The notes beneath the pieces were generated by a model, which had not been told where the DNA came from, searched no databases, and was given only the letters and a program-made list of their open reading frames with translations. Positions 9,947 to 17,223 of a DNA stretch of 34,588 bases are shown here, piece by piece. Numbering within the stretch: position 1 is the stretch's first letter; every line of letters begins with the position of its first letter. The position numbers were made by a program, and so were the translations under genes. The stretch is from Bacteroides fragilis (GTDB lineage: Bacteria > Bacteroidota > Bacteroidia > Bacteroidales > DTGW01), in the NCBI GenBank assembly GCA_945889005.1, contig CAMDBI010000033.1, positions 1 through 34,588 of the forward strand. The letters are read 5' to 3'.

Positions 9947-9995
9947 AAACACAAAGACACAGAGAATAAAATATTTTCTCTGTGTCTTTGTGTTT
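9947..9995. terminator. Strong bidirectional terminator hairpin (20-bp perfect stem)
   Basis: AAACACAAAGACACAGAGAA at 9947-9966 is perfectly complementary to 9976-9995, with a 9-base AT loop, followed by TTT and preceded by A-rich sequence. It lies 8 bases past the DPP III stop. The stem shares CACAAAGACACAGAGA with the inverted repeat at 1448-1513. Confidence 0.8.
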
Positions 9996-10010
9996 TTTAA
10001 AATAATATTA

Positions 10011-10130
10011 AAACCCCAACCCATTTGTTCCGACTTCGCTCAACAACCAGGGGCTATAACAATGCTGTGCAGCAGTTTTTTCTCCTTGCTTACTGAGCTT
10101 TATCGAAGTAAAGAAGGGATAGGGGAGGTT
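10011..10130 (+). repeat. ~120-bp intergenic repeat element, copy A
   Basis: This stretch aligns with the reverse complement of 34304-34417 over nearly its whole length. Shared blocks include CGACT(T/A)CGCTCAACAA, GGGG(C)(T/A)ATAACA(A/G)TG and a closing GGG(A/T)(T/-)(A/T)GGGGAGGT-like end. Both copies start with AACC-C-AACCC and end with a related inverted sequence, so short terminal inverted repeats are likely. It lies between the DPP III gene and the converging satP-like gene. Confidence 0.65.
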
Positions 10131-10161
10131 AAAAAACGTAACAGCATGTGTTTATTTTTGT

Positions 10162-10746
10162 CTATTTATTTCCCAATGGCATTACTGTTTTGCCATACAA
10201 TTCGTTGAGGATTTGCGCTACACATATATACAATGCAGTTGAACCACATATAATTCCAACAATTCCTCCAATTGTGCCAAAAGAAGCTATACCTGAAAAA
10301 TCTTTAATAGCTAAAAGGTAAAATAGTGCAACTACTGTGCCAAAAAGAATCTGCATAGCACGATTCATCTTTAAAGTGCCAATAAACATAAATGTAGAAA
10401 AAATGCCCCAAACAAGAAGAAACCATCCCATCGAAATTTCATCAGATTTTAATCCTTCGCCAAACGACATACGAGGCAACAACCAAACAGTACACAATGC
10501 AATCCAGAAAAAACCATAAGCTGTAAATGCGGTAGCTCCAAAAGTATTGTTTTTCTTAAACTCCTGAACACCGGCTATAACCTGAGTCAATCCTCCTACA
10601 AAAATACCCATTCCAATAATCATAGAATTTACGCCAAATAAACCAACATTATGAAGGTTTAGCAAAATGGTGGTCAAGCCAAATCCTAACAATCCAAGTG
10701 GTGCCGGATTGGCAGTTGAAATTGTAATTTGTTCGTTATTATTCAT
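10162..10746 (-). CDS. satP: GPR1/FUN34/YaaH (SatP) family acetate/succinate transporter
   Basis: A 194-residue inner-membrane protein with six hydrophobic segments. The N-terminal family signature NPAPLGLLGFG (residues 13-23) is intact, followed by TTILLNLHN. The family exchanges acetate and succinate with protons. The downstream neighbour on the same strand is none (it converges on the DPP III gene); upstream is tpiA, 145 bases away. The gene is probably transcribed alone. The family call is firm; acetate as main substrate is inferred from E. coli SatP. Confidence 0.9.
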   Translation of the reverse strand: MNNNEQITISTANPAPLGLLGFGLTTILLNLHNVGLFGVNSMIIGMGIFVGGLTQVIAGVQEFKKNNTFGATAFTAYGFFWIALCTVWLLPRMSFGEGLKSDEISMGWFLLVWGIFSTFMFIGTLKMNRAMQILFGTVVALFYLLAIKDFSGIASFGTIGGIVGIICGSTALYICVAQILNELYGKTVMPLGNK

Positions 10747-10891
10747 TGTATATATATTATTTAGTTAAAAATTTGATAAAAAAAGTTTGAAAATGCTTAT
10801 TAAACAAAATTTCATAAATATAGCCACCTACAATTATTATGTATCGGTGGCTATATGTTATTGATATAATTAAAATGTATGCGGTGAATGA

Positions 10892-11641
10892 TTAAAATCC
10901 TTTAACAACACCTAAGAAAGTTTCGGCTTTAAGTGCAGCTCCACCAATAAGACCTCCGTCTACATCGGTGTTGGCAAATAGTTCGGCTGCATTTTTGTCG
11001 TTGCAGCTACCACCATAAAGTATTGAAGTAGCTTCTGCAACTGTTTTGCCATATTTTTCGGCTATTACGCTACGAATATACGCGTGTATTTCTTGTGCTT
11101 GAGCCGATGTAGCAGTTTTACCTGTACCAATAGCCCATACTGGTTCGTATGCAATTACTAGTTTTCCAAAATCCTCGGCCGAAAGATCAAATACGCCATT
11201 TCCCAATTGAGCTTTTACCACTTCGTTTTGTTTGTTTGCTTCGCGTTCGGCCAATACTTCGCCAATACAGAAGATAGGAGTAAGGTTGTTTGCCAAAGCT
11301 AATTTTACCTTTTTAGCCAAAATAGTATCGGTTTCGCCATAGTATGCACGGCGTTCGCTGTGACCAAGTATAACATATTGAGCGCCTGTCGAAACTACCA
11401 TAGATGCAGAAACCTCACCAGTATATGCGCCACTTACTTCAGCTGCACAGTTTTCTGCACCCAATTGAACTTTGTTCAATACTTTTTTAACTTCAGTTAA
11501 ATGGGTAAATGGAGTACAAACTACTACAATTGCTCCATTGTTTACTTGCGATGCAAGGGTTTCTACTTCTTTTGCCAAGGTTACACCTTCGGCAACAGAG
11601 GTATTCATCTTCCAGTTACCAGCTACTATTTTCTTTCTCAT
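10892..11641 (-). CDS. tpiA: Triosephosphate isomerase
   Basis: The glycolytic enzyme interconverting dihydroxyacetone phosphate and glyceraldehyde 3-phosphate. The 249-residue length is normal. Active-site residues are all present: Lys11 in GNWKMN, His94 in ILGHSERR, Glu166 in [11 protein letters not shown], and the phosphate-binding loop near the end (ILYGGSCN, then [11 protein letters not shown]). A -7 box TACCTTTG lies about 40 bases upstream (11682-11689 on the minus strand). Confidence 0.98.
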   Translation of the reverse strand: MRKKIVAGNWKMNTSVAEGVTLAKEVETLASQVNNGAIVVVCTPFTHLTEVKKVLNKVQLGAENCAAEVSGAYTGEVSASMVVSTGAQYVILGHSERRAYYGETDTILAKKVKLALANNLTPIFCIGEVLAEREANKQNEVVKAQLGNGVFDLSAEDFGKLVIAYEPVWAIGTGKTATSAQAQEIHAYIRSVIAEKYGKTVAEATSILYGGSCNDKNAAELFANTDVDGGLIGGAALKAETFLGVVKGF

Positions 11642-11681
11642 TGAATTATGATATTAATTATTGGTTGAAATTTTAAAAATG

Positions 11682-11689
11682 CAAAGGTA
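11682..11689 (-). promoter_or_regulatory. -7 promoter element upstream of tpiA
   Basis: TACCTTTG on the minus strand matches the TAnnTTTG consensus, 41 bases before the tpiA ATG. No clear TTTG lies at the right distance upstream, so this is only half of the promoter signature. Confidence 0.45.
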
Positions 11690-11891
11690 ATAATAATGTG
11701 AATTTGTTGTTGCAATTTTTCATTTATTCGAATTGAAACAAAACTTTTTTTAATTCTTAATACCATCTAATCAATTATTTTCTTACATAAAATTCATATA
11801 GAATTAACGTTTTCTTAATAGTCAGTTTTGTAATTAGCACGTATTTAGTAAAAAAATATTTATCAGAATTGTTGAAATTTAATATTTGGTT

Positions 11892-13706
11892 ATGAGGATT
11901 TTATCGTTACGTTCGAAGTTTATTATTCAAATTGTTTCTGTTTTTGTAATTCTACTTGGTATTAGTATTATTTCGGGGCTTTCGCTTAGGAGGTTAAATA
12001 ATACAATTCGTTTTTTCAACGAAGCAAAAGAACTTCATGCATCTGTGCTTAAAATGCGAAGCGATGCACTTGAAGCTATTAATGTCGATTTTAGAAAAGA
12101 AGAATATTACAAATCGGGCGAAAGTATATACCTAAAGTCTTTTGCAAATGAACAAAAGGAAATACAATTAATTATTGACAAGCTTAAAAACAGTGATATA
12201 ACAAAAAGGATTCATATTAAAAATGAAATTGATAGTTTGTATTCAATAAAAAAACAATATGTCGATATTTTTGAAAAAATAATTGTTGCATTTAATGAAC
12301 GTGGCTTTAAAGACTATGGACTCGAAGGCAATCTTCGCAAAACCATTCATGAAATGGAATCGGAAGCCAAAAAATATAATCGTAGCGATTTTACCATTCA
12401 TGTACTCATGCTTCGTAGGCACGAAAAGGATTTTTTTTTGAGAAAAGACCCTCAATACCTGCAAAAATTTAAGGATGAAGCAAGTGCATTTTCCAAAACG
12501 ATAAACAACTCAAATTTATCAATTAGCATCAAGACCAATTTAGATAACTTGCTCGACAATTATAAAATGAACTTTCAGAGAATATACGATCTTGAAGAAC
12601 GAATAGGTTTCAGACCTATTGATGGCTTAAATGGACAATTAATTGAAGTTTCAAAAGTAATTGAACCTCTTAGCCAACGAATCAATCAGGCTGTGCTTAG
12701 AGAAAGTAAGGGTATTCAAGAGTCGACAAATGTCGGACAAATATTGTTTTTTGTTATAGGTACATTATTGGCCTTGTTTATTACTATTTCAATATCGAGG
12801 GTTATTTATGTACAGGTGGGAGGCGACCCTCGCGATGCTTTAGAAATTGCCGATAATATTTCGAAGGGTAAACTAAATTTTAAATTCAACAACCACAGAA
12901 AAAGTACGGGAATGATTTATTCAATGGAAGAAATGACACTTAAACTAAAAGATGTAATTTCTTCTATTATAACTGGTTCTGCTCATTTTACTGAACAAAG
13001 TGAGCTAATTAGCAATAAAAGTAAGATATTGACCGATAGTACTAACAACCAAGCCAGTTGTATTGAAGAAATATCGGAATCGATCGATCAAATGGTTTTA
13101 AGTATTAAGGAAAATAGCGACAATGCTCATAAGGCTGAACGAATATCGAACGAAATAGCTTTGAGCTTGAGCAGATTGTCGAGCTCTACCAAAGAATCGA
13201 TCAATTTTAATAAACAAATAACCGATAAAATACAAATCATTAACGACATAGCATTTCAAACCAACTTGCTAGCTCTCAATGCCGCTGTAGAAGCTGCACG
13301 TGCAGGCGAGCATGGCAAAGGCTTTTCGGTGGTTGCCAGCGAAGTGCGCAAATTGGCCGAACGCAGTAAAATTGCTGCCGACGAAATTATGGGCGTAACA
13401 AACTCAGGTTTAAGGATTTCCGAAGAAAGTTCCAGTCTTTTGGAAACCATGATCCCAGAAATTCAAAAGAAACTACAGTTTGTTCAGGAAATAAGTTCTG
13501 CCGGACAATTGCAAAATTACACAGTAAGTAATATAAACAATGCCGTAAAGGAATTTAATTCCTCGGTATTTAAAAACGTGAAGGCTTCGGACGAACTTTC
13601 GATGAGTGCTATGGCATTAGCCATTCATGCCGAAAACTTGCTCGAAACCATCTCTTATTTCAATGTCGATGTTGATTCAGGTGCTGATGACGAAAATCAT
13701 AACTAA
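11892..13706 (+). CDS. Methyl-accepting chemotaxis protein with HBM-type periplasmic sensor
   Basis: A chemoreceptor of 604 residues from the ATG at 11892; an upstream TTG at 11886 would only add two residues. TM1 spans about 10-30. The periplasmic region (about 35-280) has the helical bimodular (HBM) motif [11 protein letters not shown], known from receptors of small organic acids. TM2 spans about 283-303. The cytoplasmic part contains the conserved hairpin tip [41 protein letters not shown], which contacts CheW and CheA; the HAMP region ([21 protein letters not shown]) is recognisable. No CheA is nearby. Its stop directly abuts the end of the converging gene at 13707. The ligand is unknown; tricarboxylates or acetate are guesses from the HBM family. 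Confidence 0.93.
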   Translation: MRILSLRSKFIIQIVSVFVILLGISIISGLSLRRLNNTIRFFNEAKELHASVLKMRSDALEAINVDFRKEEYYKSGESIYLKSFANEQKEIQLIIDKLKNSDITKRIHIKNEIDSLYSIKKQYVDIFEKIIVAFNERGFKDYGLEGNLRKTIHEMESEAKKYNRSDFTIHVLMLRRHEKDFFLRKDPQYLQKFKDEASAFSKTINNSNLSISIKTNLDNLLDNYKMNFQRIYDLEERIGFRPIDGLNGQLIEVSKVIEPLSQRINQAVLRESKGIQESTNVGQILFFVIGTLLALFITISISRVIYVQVGGDPRDALEIADNISKGKLNFKFNNHRKSTGMIYSMEEMTLKLKDVISSIITGSAHFTEQSELISNKSKILTDSTNNQASCIEEISESIDQMVLSIKENSDNAHKAERISNEIALSLSRLSSSTKESINFNKQITDKIQIINDIAFQTNLLALNAAVEAARAGEHGKGFSVVASEVRKLAERSKIAADEIMGVTNSGLRISEESSSLLETMIPEIQKKLQFVQEISSAGQLQNYTVSNINNAVKEFNSSVFKNVKASDELSMSAMALAIHAENLLETISYFNVDVDSGADDENHN

Positions 13707-14042
13707 TTAATTAGCTATTCTGTCTAATTGAAGTTCAAACGATTTGTTCATTGTTATTTTTACACTGCGTTCTTTTAGAAGGTTTTTGGTTATGGTGTTT
13801 TCGTCCAAAACACGCCATAAATCGCGGGCTATGCCGGTATTGCTAACAATGTTTGCGGCTCTGCCATTGATAAGGTCAATACTAAATGTAATATTGGTTT
13901 TGTTTTTGTTGCCACTGTGGTCAAATTCGTGTTTAAACAATTGAAAACTTTGTTTTTCAGTATCTGTTTTCTTTAATAAAATTCTGATTACAGCGGCATA
14001 TTTAAGCCAATGTTGTGTGTACTTCCCCTCTTCCTTAAGCAT
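13707..14042 (-). CDS. Small conserved hypothetical protein
   Basis: A 111-residue soluble, basic protein with no signal peptide or membrane segment. It starts with a helix (QHWLKYAAVIRILLKKT) and continues with alternating strands, including FSIDLINGRAANIVSNTGIARDLWRVL. I believe similar small proteins with this HW-x-Y...RxLLKKS opening are widespread in Bacteroidota, but I do not know a function. It is supported as a real gene by a -7 box TACCTTTG 33 bases upstream of its ATG (14075-14082, minus strand) and by filling the gap exactly up to the converging chemoreceptor, whose stop it touches. Confidence 0.7.
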   Translation of the reverse strand: MLKEEGKYTQHWLKYAAVIRILLKKTDTEKQSFQLFKHEFDHSGNKNKTNITFSIDLINGRAANIVSNTGIARDLWRVLDENTITKNLLKERSVKITMNKSFELQLDRIAN

Positions 14043-14074
14043 ATTTTTTCAGATTTTTTAAATTAATGAGCCTA

Positions 14075-14082
14075 CAAAGGTA
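14075..14082 (-). promoter_or_regulatory. -7 promoter element of the small hypothetical gene
   Basis: TACCTTTG on the minus strand, 33 bases before the ATG at 14042. The -33 box is not clear. Confidence 0.4.
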
Positions 14083-14114
14083 TTTTATTCTTCCGAAATT
14101 ATTTGTTTTTTTTT

Positions 14115-14142
14115 AAACTTTAAACTTTCAACTTTCAACTTT
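14115..14142. repeat. Heptanucleotide tandem repeat (AAACTTT x2, CAACTTT x2)
   Basis: Four consecutive 7-base units: AAACTTT, AAACTTT, CAACTTT, CAACTTT. It sits in the 119-base gap between the small hypothetical gene and the EamA gene. One of several 7-base arrays in the window. Confidence 0.8.
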
Positions 14143-14161
14143 ATATACTTTTCACTCTTTT

Positions 14162-15067
14162 TCACTTTGCCCCGCCCAAAATAATTAATACAATTCCTGC
14201 CAATATTCCACTCAAAATGAGGGCTTTGATTGCGATATTTTTTTCCTTAAAAAGCAATGCACCGAGCGAAAAAGATACAACAACACTGGAGCGTCTAATG
14301 GTTGATATTACTGCAACCAAAGCACCGTCGGAACTCAAAGCCATAAAATAGATAAAATCTGCAACAATAAGAGTAGCGCCTATGAGAGGTATGGTATAGC
14401 GCCATTTAAAAGGAGTAAATTGTTCGCGTTTGGGCCACCAGGTAATCATAAGGACTGTTCCCATAAACGGAACCATATAGATCGAGAACCAAACCTGAAT
14501 AGCCACACGATGGTAATATGCAACCAAAAACTTGTCGTATAAGGCACTAAATGAACTAATAATAGTTGCAAGTATCATAAAAAGTACCCATTTGTTGCTA
14601 CGAAACTCAATACCTTCCTTCTTTCCTACAAAAGAAAATATATAATAAAATACAATAGTTGTAATTACGCCGATCCATTGCAAAGCATTCATTACTTCGC
14701 CAAATATTAAAATAGCTCCAATCAATGTCCAAAAGGGTCCCGACGAGCGAATGGGCGACACAATGGTCATTGGAAGGTTTTTTACAGCAAAGTAGGCGAA
14801 AATCCACGACGATCCTACAATCAATGATTTGATGAAAAAGAATAGATGCTCTTTTAAGCCTATTTCGGGGACAAACCAGAAATACTGCGAAGCCCAATCT
14901 GTATAAGTTCTAGAAAGCAACAGAAAAGGCACACATACTAAAGCTCCTGTTAAGGTCGAAAAAAACAATACGGGCAGTACTGCATTATCGTTCAGCGATT
15001 TTTTTTTGAAAATATCGTATATGCCTAATAATGCTGCTGAAATAAGCGCCAATAATCCCCAGATCAT
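14162..15067 (-). CDS. EamA-family (drug/metabolite transporter superfamily) permease
   Basis: A 301-residue inner-membrane protein with about ten hydrophobic helices arranged as two EamA repeats (about 1-140 and 150-300). The first helix is MIWGLLALISAALLGIYDIFKKKSL; the second half begins WVLFMILATIISSFSALYDKF. Members export or import small metabolites such as amino acids, nucleosides or sugars; the substrate cannot be read from sequence. A conserved SPIRSSGPFWTLIGAILIFGE segment resembles the family's loop before helix 4. A -7 box TACCTTTG lies 20 bases upstream. Confidence 0.88.
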   Translation of the reverse strand: MIWGLLALISAALLGIYDIFKKKSLNDNAVLPVLFFSTLTGALVCVPFLLLSRTYTDWASQYFWFVPEIGLKEHLFFFIKSLIVGSSWIFAYFAVKNLPMTIVSPIRSSGPFWTLIGAILIFGEVMNALQWIGVITTIVFYYIFSFVGKKEGIEFRSNKWVLFMILATIISSFSALYDKFLVAYYHRVAIQVWFSIYMVPFMGTVLMITWWPKREQFTPFKWRYTIPLIGATLIVADFIYFMALSSDGALVAVISTIRRSSVVVSFSLGALLFKEKNIAIKALILSGILAGIVLIILGGAK

Positions 15068-15086
15068 TTTCTTGAAATTTGAGGGG

Positions 15087-15094
15087 CAAAGGTA
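15087..15094 (-). promoter_or_regulatory. -7 promoter element of the EamA gene
   Basis: TACCTTTG on the minus strand, 20 bases before the ATG at 15067. The place where a -33 box would be expected is occupied by AT-rich sequence and the heptamer array at 15111-15138. Confidence 0.4.
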
Positions 15095-15110
15095 ATTAAT
15101 AATTAATAAT

Positions 15111-15138
15111 GACTAATGACTAATGACTAATGACTAAT
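15111..15138. repeat. Heptanucleotide tandem repeat GACTAAT x4
   Basis: Four perfect GACTAAT units in a row, in the divergent region between the EamA gene and the sulfite/siroheme operon. It overlaps the expected -33 region of the EamA promoter, so copy number could affect that promoter. Confidence 0.9.
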
Positions 15139-15303
15139 GAATGGGAAAATCTTATTTTGAATTGTAATATTTGGATGGATTTAACAATCTTATTATTTAA
15201 ACATTCTTTATAATTTTAATATTTAAATATCATAAAATGAATTATATGTGTATTTTTTAATTTAATATATAATGTTAAAAATGATTTGCAGAATAAGCCC
15301 TTA

Positions 15304-15335
15304 TTTGGAATTATTCTGCATAAATGCTAGCTTTG
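15304..15335 (+). promoter_or_regulatory. Promoter of the sulfite reductase/siroheme operon
   Basis: TTTG at 15304-15307, 20 bases, then TAGCTTTG at 15328-15335: a full match to the Bacteroidota TTTG-N19/20-TAnnTTTG signature. Transcription should begin near 15342, about 12 bases before the leader-peptide ATG and about 230 bases before the first structural gene, which leaves a long leader RNA. Confidence 0.78.
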
Positions 15336-15353
15336 TAAAATATAAATTTTTCA

Positions 15354-15452
15354 ATGAGAACAATTTTTCAATTAAAGGATCAAATTAGTTTTAATGTCTT
15401 TGTTTTCTCAAAAACAATGCTTGGTTGTTGTTCTTGCTGTTGTTGTAGCTAA
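15354..15452 (+). CDS. Cysteine-rich leader peptide (putative attenuator uORF)
   Basis: A 32-codon ORF that begins about 12 bases after the predicted transcription start. It starts MRTIFQLKDQ, has a second Met at position 22, and ends LGCCSCCCCS before TAA (15450-15452). Six Cys codons fall in positions 25-31 (TGT TGT TCT TGC TGT TGT TGT, 15426-15446), which is extreme in a low-GC genome. It sits between a strong promoter and a terminator-like hairpin in front of genes that make sulfide for cysteine. This is the architecture of amino-acid attenuation leaders (as in his, trp or leu operons): low charged Cys-tRNA would stall ribosomes on the Cys run and alter downstream RNA folding. The ORF and its position are seen directly; the regulatory role is inference. 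A Cys-rich metal- or thiol-binding micropeptide is the alternative. Confidence 0.75.
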   Translation: MRTIFQLKDQISFNVFVFSKTMLGCCSCCCCS

Positions 15453-15506
15453 TTTCTTGGCAACATTTCTTTTCAAATTTCTATTCAAACATTTTTATTA
15501 AACGAG

Positions 15507-15559
15507 GGTTTATAATATCTATTTCATAGAATATTTCCAAAACCGTATTCTTTTTTTTT
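15507..15559 (+). terminator. Putative attenuator terminator: hairpin followed by nine T
   Basis: GGTTT at 15507-15511 pairs with AAACC at 15540-15544. Inside, AATATCTAT (15514-15522) pairs with ATAGAATATT (15526-15535) around a TTC loop with one bulged A. A run of nine T follows at 15551-15559, 12 bases before the ATG of the first operon gene. A competing stem TAAAC/GTTTA (about 15499-15513) would use the left arm and could act as antiterminator. The stem is AT-rich, so strength is uncertain. Confidence 0.55.
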
Positions 15560-15571
15560 CAAAATTAATTT

Positions 15572-15811
15572 ATGGAACGCAAAAGGCGAAGTATTTTAAA
15601 AGCTATAACATGGCGCATCACAGGAACTGTCGATACATTCTTGGTTTCGTGGCTTATTACCGGGGAATTAAAACTTGCACTTTCGATAGGTTTGGTTGAG
15701 ATTATCACAAAAATGACATTATATTATTTCCACGAGCGGCTATGGACTCGAATAGAATTTGGAAAACATAAATCACAAAAAAATTATGTCGATCATGGAG
15801 AAAACATTTAG
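15572..15811 (+). CDS. DUF2061 small membrane protein
   Basis: A 79-residue protein of the DUF2061 family with the typical opening RSILKAITWRITGTVDTFLVSWLITGE, then GLVEIITKMTLYYFHERLW. Two hydrophobic segments (about 18-35 and 38-55) predict an inner-membrane protein. Function is unknown, but members of this family are often found beside sulfate/sulfite assimilation genes, as here. It is the first gene after the leader and attenuator, and its end overlaps the next ORF, so it is part of the operon. A role in sulfite or sulfate handling at the membrane is inference from context. Confidence 0.88.
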   Translation: MERKRRSILKAITWRITGTVDTFLVSWLITGELKLALSIGLVEIITKMTLYYFHERLWTRIEFGKHKSQKNYVDHGENI

Positions 15812-16289
15812 AAATATCGATCGCAATTTTAACAAAAGTTTTATGCCAATTGCCATCGATGTTAATGACAAAAAAGTGTTGTTGATCGGTGGTGGCAAGG
15901 TAGCCATGCATAAGATCGATATTTTGTTGCAATATGCAAACCATATAGAAGTGGTAGCCCTCGAAATAGACGATGAATTGAAAAGAAAAGTGAGCCGATG
16001 GCAAGAAAAAGCATACCAAGAAAGCGATTTGGATGGGAGTGTGATTGTTTATGCTTGTACCAATATAAAAGAACTCAATGCTCAGGTGAAAGCCGATGCC
16101 GCCAAGCGAAATATATTGGTCAATGTAGTAGATAATCCTGCCGAGTGCGATTTTGTGTCGCCGGCAATCTACAAACGCAATTTTGTAAGTGTAGCCGTGT
16201 CGTCCAATGCTCGTAATGTATATAAAGCAATAGAAGTAAGAAATAAGATAAAAGAACATCTCGATCATGATAGCACTTTATTCGATTGA
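15786..16289 (+). CDS. Precorrin-2 dehydrogenase / sirohydrochlorin ferrochelatase-type (CysG N-terminal, Met8-like)
   Basis: An NAD-dependent enzyme that oxidises precorrin-2 to sirohydrochlorin; Met8-type members also insert iron to give siroheme. The Rossmann motif is VLLIGGGKVAMHKIDILL, followed by IVYACTNIKELNAQVKADA and NVVDNPAECDFVSPAIYKR, the family core. The start is uncertain: in-frame ATGs exist at 15759, 15786, 15795 and 15843. The last gives MPIAIDVNDKKVLLIGGG, the usual spacing, and avoids overlap with the DUF2061 gene; I give 15786 as a compromise. The protein is about 150-168 residues, shorter than Met8/CysG-N (about 210), lacking much of the C-terminal helical part. The methyltransferase half of CysG is encoded in the fusion gene at 17224. 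The gene overlaps hemA by 23 bases. Confidence 0.88.
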   Translation: MSIMEKTFRNIDRNFNKSFMPIAIDVNDKKVLLIGGGKVAMHKIDILLQYANHIEVVALEIDDELKRKVSRWQEKAYQESDLDGSVIVYACTNIKELNAQVKADAAKRNILVNVVDNPAECDFVSPAIYKRNFVSVAVSSNARNVYKAIEVRNKIKEHLDHDSTLFD

Positions 16290-17154
16290 TCAACATTATT
16301 CGCAAATAGAGCGTGAAAAAGCATTCAAAACTCTTCATTCGTTGCTAGAGTGCAATGCTATAAAGCTTACTACTTGTAACCGTGTTGAAATATATGATGG
16401 CTCCGGTTTTGTCCCCGAGCATGTTGTTAGCCATTTGTTTAAGGTTTCGGCAGGGCTAAAATCATCTTTTGTTGGCGAAAGTGCAATACTGGGTCAGGTT
16501 AAAGATGCATATCTAAAAGCATCGGAACATGGCTGTATCGACAAAAATATGCACCGCTTGTTTCAGACTGCCATTTTTGTTGGAAAACGCGTTCGAACCG
16601 AAACTTCAATTTCTAAAGGTGCTGTTTCGCATAGTCAGGCTGCTGTTGCTCTTATAAATAGAAATTTTTCCGATTTGAGTAACAAAACAATTGCATTTAT
16701 TGGTAGCAATAAAGTGAACGAAACCATATTGAAGTATTTGAAAAAACAAGGTGTGCATACTTTTTTCCTGGCAAACAGAACCTTCGAAAAAGCATGTCAG
16801 TTGGCTCAAGAAACCGGCGGGCAAGCATTTCGAATCGATCGTTTGAAGGAAGTACTTGCTAAATCAGATATTTTAGTTTCGGCAACTTCGGCTCCTCACC
16901 ATATTGTGCGAATGGAACATATCGATGCATATAAACCATTGTTTATAATTGATTTGGCTGTTCCATGCGATGTGGATCCCGAAATTGGAATGTTACAAAA
17001 TGTTCGTCTTTTTACTCTAGAAGATTTGGAAAGAACTGTTGAACAAAACCTCGACAAGCGTTTCTTAGAAATTGAAAAAGCAAAAGTTATTGTCGACGAA
17101 GAAGTTAAAAAATTTATATCGTGGCAACTGAAACAACCAGAAGTGGGGAATTAA
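16267..17154 (+). CDS. hemA: Glutamyl-tRNA reductase, short form without C-terminal dimerisation domain
   Basis: It reduces glutamyl-tRNA(Glu) to glutamate-1-semialdehyde, the first step of C5 tetrapyrrole synthesis. Recognisable parts: catalytic Cys37 in LTTCNRVEIYDG, the catalytic-domain motif GESAILGQVKDAY, RVRTETSISKGAVSHSQAAVAL, and an NADPH Rossmann domain beginning KTIAFIGSNKVNETILKYL. It ends shortly after IDLAVPCDVDPEIG and LEDLERTVEQNLDKR, at 295 residues. Typical bacterial HemA is about 410-430 residues with a long spinal helix and a C-terminal dimerisation domain, absent here. The N-terminal domain is also compact. No frameshift is evident; the stop is followed directly by intergenic heptamer repeats. 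It overlaps the upstream gene by 23 bases. Likely active, but the quaternary structure must differ. Confidence 0.9.
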   Translation: MIALYSIDQHYSQIEREKAFKTLHSLLECNAIKLTTCNRVEIYDGSGFVPEHVVSHLFKVSAGLKSSFVGESAILGQVKDAYLKASEHGCIDKNMHRLFQTAIFVGKRVRTETSISKGAVSHSQAAVALINRNFSDLSNKTIAFIGSNKVNETILKYLKKQGVHTFFLANRTFEKACQLAQETGGQAFRIDRLKEVLAKSDILVSATSAPHHIVRMEHIDAYKPLFIIDLAVPCDVDPEIGMLQNVRLFTLEDLERTVEQNLDKRFLEIEKAKVIVDEEVKKFISWQLKQPEVGN

Positions 17155-17192
17155 TGACTAATGACAAATTACTGATGACAAATGACAAATGT
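17152..17192. repeat. Heptamer-type repeat tract after hemA (TGACAAA units)
   Basis: The hemA stop codon is followed by TGACTAATGACAAATTACTGATGACAAATGACAAATG-type sequence (given here only in pieces: TGACTAA, TGACAAA, TGACAAA, TGACAAA with an interposed TTACTGA). Units of seven bases are clear at 17183-17192 region. It fills most of the 69-base gap to the next gene. Confidence 0.6.
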
Positions 17193-17223
17193 CTCCATAC
17201 TTCGGACTTTAAAACTTAAAAAC

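Noticed and set aside
14162-15067. Specific substrate for the EamA transporter
   Set aside because: Family membership is clear but no neighbour or motif identifies a substrate.
15705-16268. 187-codon antisense ORF opposite the precorrin-2 dehydrogenase
   Set aside because: It overlaps a recognised gene almost completely and its translation is Tyr/Phe/Ile-rich without any recognisable domain.
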